Below, in pieces: positions 6,016-6,892 of a stretch of 6,892 bases of DNA (its first letter is position 1; each line of letters starts with the position of its first letter). This DNA is from Pseudomonadota bacterium. Lineage in GTDB: Bacteria; Pseudomonadota; Alphaproteobacteria; Caulobacterales; Caulobacteraceae. The DNA lies in assembly GCA_023409795.1 (NCBI GenBank), contig JAEYQX010000046.1:1-6892 (forward strand), written 5' to 3'. Under the pieces are notes generated by a model that was not told the DNA's origin, searched no databases, and saw nothing but the letters and a program-made list of their open reading frames with translations. The position numbers were made by a program, and so were the translations under genes.

Positions 6016-6153
6016 TCAGCGGTTCTCGCGGAGCCGGGGCAGGGGCCAGCCCCAGTCCTCGTACATCTGGTTGACCACGTCGAGCAGGGCCTCCAGGGCT
6101 GGCGATGGATCGCCCCGGCGGCACGTCAGTCGTGAGTGGCCTTCTACGCGTAT
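6016..6153 (-). pseudogene. Possible C-terminal remnant of an unidentified gene
   Basis: A minus-strand frame of 45 codons plus TGA (6016-6018) is open back to an in-frame TGA at 6154-6156. Its last part, PSPALEALLDVVNQMYEDWG followed by WPLPRLRENR, reads like a genuine protein C-terminus: an amphipathic helix, a Trp-Gly-Trp-Pro turn and a charged tail. It uses GC-rich codons like the rest of the chromosome and ends directly at a terminator that can work leftward. There is no ATG or GTG that would give a sensible N-terminus with a ribosome site, and the upstream sequence changes composition at about the frame's open end. I read it as the tail of a gene whose front was lost when the DNA to the right was inserted. 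I do not recognise the family. A short expressed protein or chance is possible. Confidence 0.35.
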
Positions 6154-6182
6154 TCACGCAGATCCCCCGCCGCCGCTGACAT

Positions 6183-6296
6183 GGTTGTCAGTTCTACGGC
6201 CTATCATCGGTTGTCAAGCTGAGGGGCTGAAGCAGCCAGTTTGTCTGCAATACGGGGCCAGGGACGGTTCGACTGCGCACAGTTAACCTGACAACC
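6183..6296. repeat. 9-base inverted repeat pair with internal copies
   Basis: GGTTGTCAG (6183-6191) and its exact reverse complement CTGACAACC (6288-6296) bound 114 bases. A third copy, GGTTGTCA, occurs directly at 6209-6216. The left copy also forms a local hairpin CTGACA-tggt-TGTCAG (6176-6191). The arrangement could be a worn mobile-element end, a small MITE-like unit or a set of regulator binding sites. No transposase is present and I cannot assign a family. Confidence 0.45.
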
Positions 6297-6341
6297 CTCC
6301 CCAGCCCAGGTCTGCATGACACTCACCGGATGAAAGCGATG

Positions 6342-6358
6342 TTGCGGTTGTAGCGCAA
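6342..6358 (+). promoter_or_regulatory. Inverted repeat upstream of the sulfotransferase promoter
   Basis: TTGCG (6342-6346), seven bases and CGCAA (6354-6358) form a short symmetrical site ending 10 bases before the TATAAT. Its size and place suit an operator or activator site, but short repeats like this also arise by chance. Confidence 0.25.
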
Positions 6359-6368
6359 ACCTCGACCC

Positions 6369-6374
6369 TATAAT
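6369..6374 (+). promoter_or_regulatory. Consensus -10 element (TATAAT) of the sulfotransferase gene
   Basis: A perfect TATAAT lies eight bases before ATG 6383. The best -35 candidate is TTGTAG (6348-6353) with a short 15-base spacer, so the -35 is poor. A start site seven to nine bases after the -10 falls at 6381-6383, on or next to the A of the ATG. This predicts a leaderless or nearly leaderless mRNA, consistent with the absence of a good ribosome binding site. Confidence 0.45.
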
Positions 6375-6380
6375 GGTGGT

Positions 6381-6394
6381 GTATGATTTCATAC
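6381..6394 (+). promoter_or_regulatory. Palindrome over the sulfotransferase start codon
   Basis: GTATGA-tt-TCATAC is a perfect six-base dyad (6381-6386 and 6389-6394) covering the predicted transcription start and the ATG. It could be a repressor operator or a small RNA hairpin hiding the start codon. Because the coding sequence fixes part of it, chance cannot be excluded. Confidence 0.35.
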
Positions 6395-6892
6395 GATCCC
6401 CAACAGCCTCTCATTTCCCTTCATATCCCGAAGACTGCAGGCACGAGCCTCGCACAAGCACTGAGGGATTGGTACGGTGATCGATTCTTTCTTCATTACC
6501 CTGGCGGCAAGTATTCGATCGGCGATGCACCCTGGGAGCCTGGTGTGTGCATACACGGGCATTTCAATAAACGGCACGGGGCCGGCATAGACGATTGCTA
6601 TCCCCAGGCGCGCCAGATCATGACAGTCCTGAGGGATCCGTTCGAACGGATGGTGTCGCTGTGGCGGCATCTTCGGCGTGACCAGGAAACGGGCAGAAAC
6701 AGTGTTCTCGCCGATTATCCCGATTTCGGCTCCTGGTTCGATGCCAAGGCGCGCCAGCTGGAATCAGACCCTGCAGCGGGCTTTATCGCGAACTTCTTCC
6801 CCCGTCGCGTCACCTCCGAAACAGTCCGAGGGATGTGCGATGATCAATATATCTTCGTGGGGATAACAGAGCGGTCCGGTGAAAGCATCAGC
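6383..6892 (+). CDS. Sulfotransferase family protein, N-terminal 170 residues (3' partial)
   Basis: The frame opens at ATG 6383 and runs off the window. An in-frame TAA at 6371-6373 makes 6383 the earliest possible start, and it places the cofactor loop at the expected distance from the N-terminus. Seen: IPKTAGTSL (15-23), the 5'-phosphosulfate binding loop for PAPS, with Lys17; GHFNKRHG (59-66); and VLRDPFERMVSLWRH (82-96), the 3'-phosphate binding motif, with Arg84 and Ser92. This pattern belongs to the sulfotransferase group that includes heparan-sulfate 2-O-type and bacterial polysaccharide enzymes, which move sulfate from PAPS to a hydroxyl group. The acceptor is unknown. There is no signal peptide or membrane anchor. 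Codons are much more mixed in the third position (ATT, TCA, GAT, CAT, GCA) than in the neighbouring genes, which suggests horizontal acquisition, often seen with surface-glycan loci. Confidence 0.9.
   Translation, partial: MISYDPQQPLISLHIPKTAGTSLAQALRDWYGDRFFLHYPGGKYSIGDAPWEPGVCIHGHFNKRHGAGIDDCYPQARQIMTVLRDPFERMVSLWRHLRRDQETGRNSVLADYPDFGSWFDAKARQLESDPAAGFIANFFPRRVTSETVRGMCDDQYIFVGITERSGESIS

Larger units (their letters stand above)
6155..6382. other. A+T-richer non-coding stretch at a composition boundary
   Basis: About 230 bases with no supportable gene on either strand. The base composition shifts here: the line 2281-2340 has 41 G+C of 60 by hand count, whereas 6361-6420 has 28 of 60. The stretch carries short repeats (GGTTGTCA family), hairpins and the promoter region of the sulfotransferase gene. 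It looks like the junction of the ancestral chromosome with an acquired segment. No integrase, tRNA or recognisable insertion-sequence end is visible. Confidence 0.5.

Noticed and set aside
6262..6286. GGTTCGACT resembling a tRNA T-loop, possible tRNA or attachment site
   Set aside because: The flanking bases do not pair into a T-stem, and no acceptor, D or anticodon arms are found upstream.
6389..6670. 93-residue minus-strand frame, and 6678-6866 plus
   Set aside because: Both overlap the sulfotransferase frame, which carries both PAPS-binding motifs; these frames have no ribosome site or motif.

Overview
The window reads as chromosomal DNA from a GC-rich alphaproteobacterium, most likely from the Caulobacteraceae (a Brevundimonas-, Caulobacter- or Phenylobacterium-like organism). 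The evidence is the strongly G/C-ending codon use, the set of small envelope and stress proteins (DUF4142, YflT/GSP17M-type, PepSY-like lipoprotein, KGG-repeat protein), and faint GGAAC/CGTT-like promoter candidates of the general-stress (EcfG) type. The placement is inferred from gene content and style, not from a marker gene.

Left part (1-1320): the C-terminal end of a DUF4142 protein on the plus strand converges with a two-gene minus-strand unit. That unit is a PepSY-like lipoprotein followed by a YflT/GSP17M-like glycine-zipper stress protein. Two intrinsic terminators lie back to back between the convergent ends. The stress-protein frame has no stop codon before its own terminator; it runs through both terminators and into the antisense of the DUF4142 gene. 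This is the most unusual coding feature of the window.

Middle (1321-5394): a short divergent intergenic region leads into a plus-strand pair, an SDR oxidoreductase resembling the carveol-dehydrogenase/mycofactocin-coupled type and a ten-helix DMT (EamA) transporter. They are joined by a 4-base ATGA stop/start overlap. A large minus-strand GH65 glycoside hydrolase follows, and its 3' end overlaps the transporter's 3' end by 47 bases.

Right part (5395-6892): a 271-base divergent region separates the GH65 gene from a small KGG-repeat stress protein that ends in a clear intrinsic terminator. Facing it is a short minus-strand frame that looks like the C-terminal remnant of an unidentified gene. 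From about 6155 onward the DNA becomes visibly richer in A+T. It carries a 9-base inverted repeat pair, then a consensus TATAAT placed only 8 bases before the ATG of a sulfotransferase. That sulfotransferase runs off the right edge. This end looks like the start of a horizontally acquired block, possibly for surface polysaccharide modification.

I see no CRISPR array, rRNA, tRNA, complete insertion sequence or defence system. The genes with known families are individually ordinary. The points worth a second look are the nonstop stress gene, the leaderless-looking sulfotransferase promoter and the compositional junction.
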